This document shows, piece by piece, positions 20,424 to 21,200 of a DNA stretch of 21,200 nucleotides. The first letter of the stretch is position 1, and the number at the start of each line of letters is the position of its first letter. The translations under genes and the position numbers were made by a program. This DNA is from CAYVMD01 sp964452465 (GTDB taxonomy: Bacteria > Armatimonadota > JACIXR01). The stretch lies in NCBI GenBank assembly GCA_964452465.1, contig CAYVMD010000034.1:1-21200 (forward strand), written 5' to 3'. The notes under the pieces were generated by a model. The model did not search any database, was not told the DNA's origin, and was given only the letters and a program-made list of their open reading frames with translations.

Positions 20424-21200
20424 TCAGGCTCTTGCCAAGAGCAATGCGAGGAAAGAGAAGAAAAGCGTCACTCCATAGAGGAGAAGCACCGCTTCCCTCT
20501 CGCTATAACCCATTTTCAATAGCGTATGATGGATATGCCCCCTATCTCCTGAGAAGGGGGAGCGTTTATTGGCTATTCTCTTAGAGGTAACGAATAAGGT
20601 ATCGAGTATGGGAAGAGCAAGGACGAAGAGGGGAACGCCTATCGCGACCAAAAGGGCGGTCTTTACCGCTCCCATAACCGCTAAGGCGGATATGGTATAA
20701 CCCAAGAACATGGCTCCCGTATCTCCCATAAATGTCTTGGCAGGATGGAAGTTATAAGGGAGAAAGCCCAGTGCTGCTCCCGCCAGGGCAGAGAAGAGGA
20801 GGGCTACTTCCATCCTTTGAAGGAAAATAGACAGCCAAAGGAGCGCTCCTGCGGAGATAACGGTCACCCCTGCCGCTAAGCCATCCAACCCATCTATGAA
20901 GTTCATAGCATTGGTCATCCCCACGAGCCAAATGAAGGTCCCGATTATTCCCCAAAGCCCTATTTCTATATAACCTCCGCTGAGGGGCGAGGAAATTACG
21001 GTAACCCTTAACCCCATCCATATGGTTAAGCCACTTATTACGGCTTGTCCTATAAATTTAATAAAGGGAGGAAGATCCTTGATGTCGTCGACCATCCCAA
21101 GGATGCTAATTAGTATGCCACCGAGCATTATGGCCTTGAGCCCCTGTTCCCATCTCAAAAGCCCTATTTTAAGGAGAAGAAGGGAGACAAGGATGAAGGC
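20424..21200 (-). CDS. WecA/TagO/MraY-family undecaprenyl-phosphate HexNAc-1-P transferase, N-terminus outside window
   Basis: Membrane enzyme that transfers a HexNAc-1-phosphate from UDP onto undecaprenyl phosphate to begin lipid-linked glycan synthesis. The frame is open to the right edge, so the TTG at 21158 is not a start; roughly 60-80 N-terminal residues are missing. Seen are GMVDDIKDLPP, NAMNFIDGLDGLAAG, FMGDTGAMFLG and the cytoplasmic HIHH (RSPFSGDRGHIHH), all active-site motifs of the GlcNAc-type branch rather than MraY. Seven or more membrane helices are visible. Neighbouring wecB suggests a GlcNAc-1-P or ManNAc-containing glycan. It is the most upstream gene of the operon visible here. 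Confidence 0.92.
   Translation of the reverse strand, partial: AFILVSLLLLKIGLLRWEQGLKAIMLGGILISILGMVDDIKDLPPFIKFIGQAVISGLTIWMGLRVTVISSPLSGGYIEIGLWGIIGTFIWLVGMTNAMNFIDGLDGLAAGVTVISAGALLWLSIFLQRMEVALLFSALAGAALGFLPYNFHPAKTFMGDTGAMFLGYTISALAVMGAVKTALLVAIGVPLFVLALPILDTLFVTSKRIANKRSPFSGDRGHIHHTLLKMGYSEREAVLLLYGVTLFFSFLALLLARA

Overview
The window reads as a chromosomal segment of a diderm, probably thermophilic bacterium. A TonB/ExbBD system and an outer-membrane receptor imply an outer membrane. Proteins are rich in Lys, Glu and Arg (many AGG/AGA codons), intergenic gaps are very short, and genes in the long operons usually overlap by 4 bases (ATGA). The style, including the LamG plus GH99-like protein and the zinc-ribbon/TPR protein, would suit Armatimonadota or a similar deep lineage, but that placement is a guess.

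Layout. 1-275: a non-coding or broken stretch with an imperfect 77-bp direct repeat (1-77 and 188-264), a near-consensus leftward promoter and a 26-bp tandem repeat. 276-1199 (+): an intact IS5-type DDE transposase. 1358-5745 (-): three genes, transcribed in the order homocysteine S-methyltransferase domain protein, sugar-1-phosphate nucleotidyltransferase with a left-handed beta-helix tail, and a secreted LamG plus GH99-like protein. 5839-5875: a perfect 16-bp hairpin that ends the next operon. 5900-11850 (-): one tightly coupled operon, in transcription order FtsX/MacB-like permease, ABC ATPase, ExbB, ExbD, TonB, TonB-dependent receptor. The ExbD gene carries a 10-N assembly gap that can be closed by a 4-base overlap of the two sides. 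11851-11988: a divergent control region with three 11-bp phased TGTC repeats. 11989-14983 (+): an AAC(3)-family acyltransferase and a large membrane protein with a spermidine-synthase-like domain. 14986-21200 (-): a surface-glycan operon running in from the right edge, in transcription order WecA-like, WecB-like, AI-2E-type permease, long-form RmlA-like, RmlC-like, LarA-like, zinc-ribbon/TPR protein.

How the genes may work together. The central operon encodes, in one transcript, both a proton-motive-force machine for the outer membrane and a type VII (MacB/Lol/FtsX-like) ABC complex. This is the most unusual system here; its substrate is unknown. The right-hand operon supplies undecaprenyl-phosphate priming, UDP-ManNAc and a dTDP-sugar branch, with an unexpected LarA-like (nickel-pincer family) enzyme inside it. 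No RNA genes or CRISPR arrays were seen.
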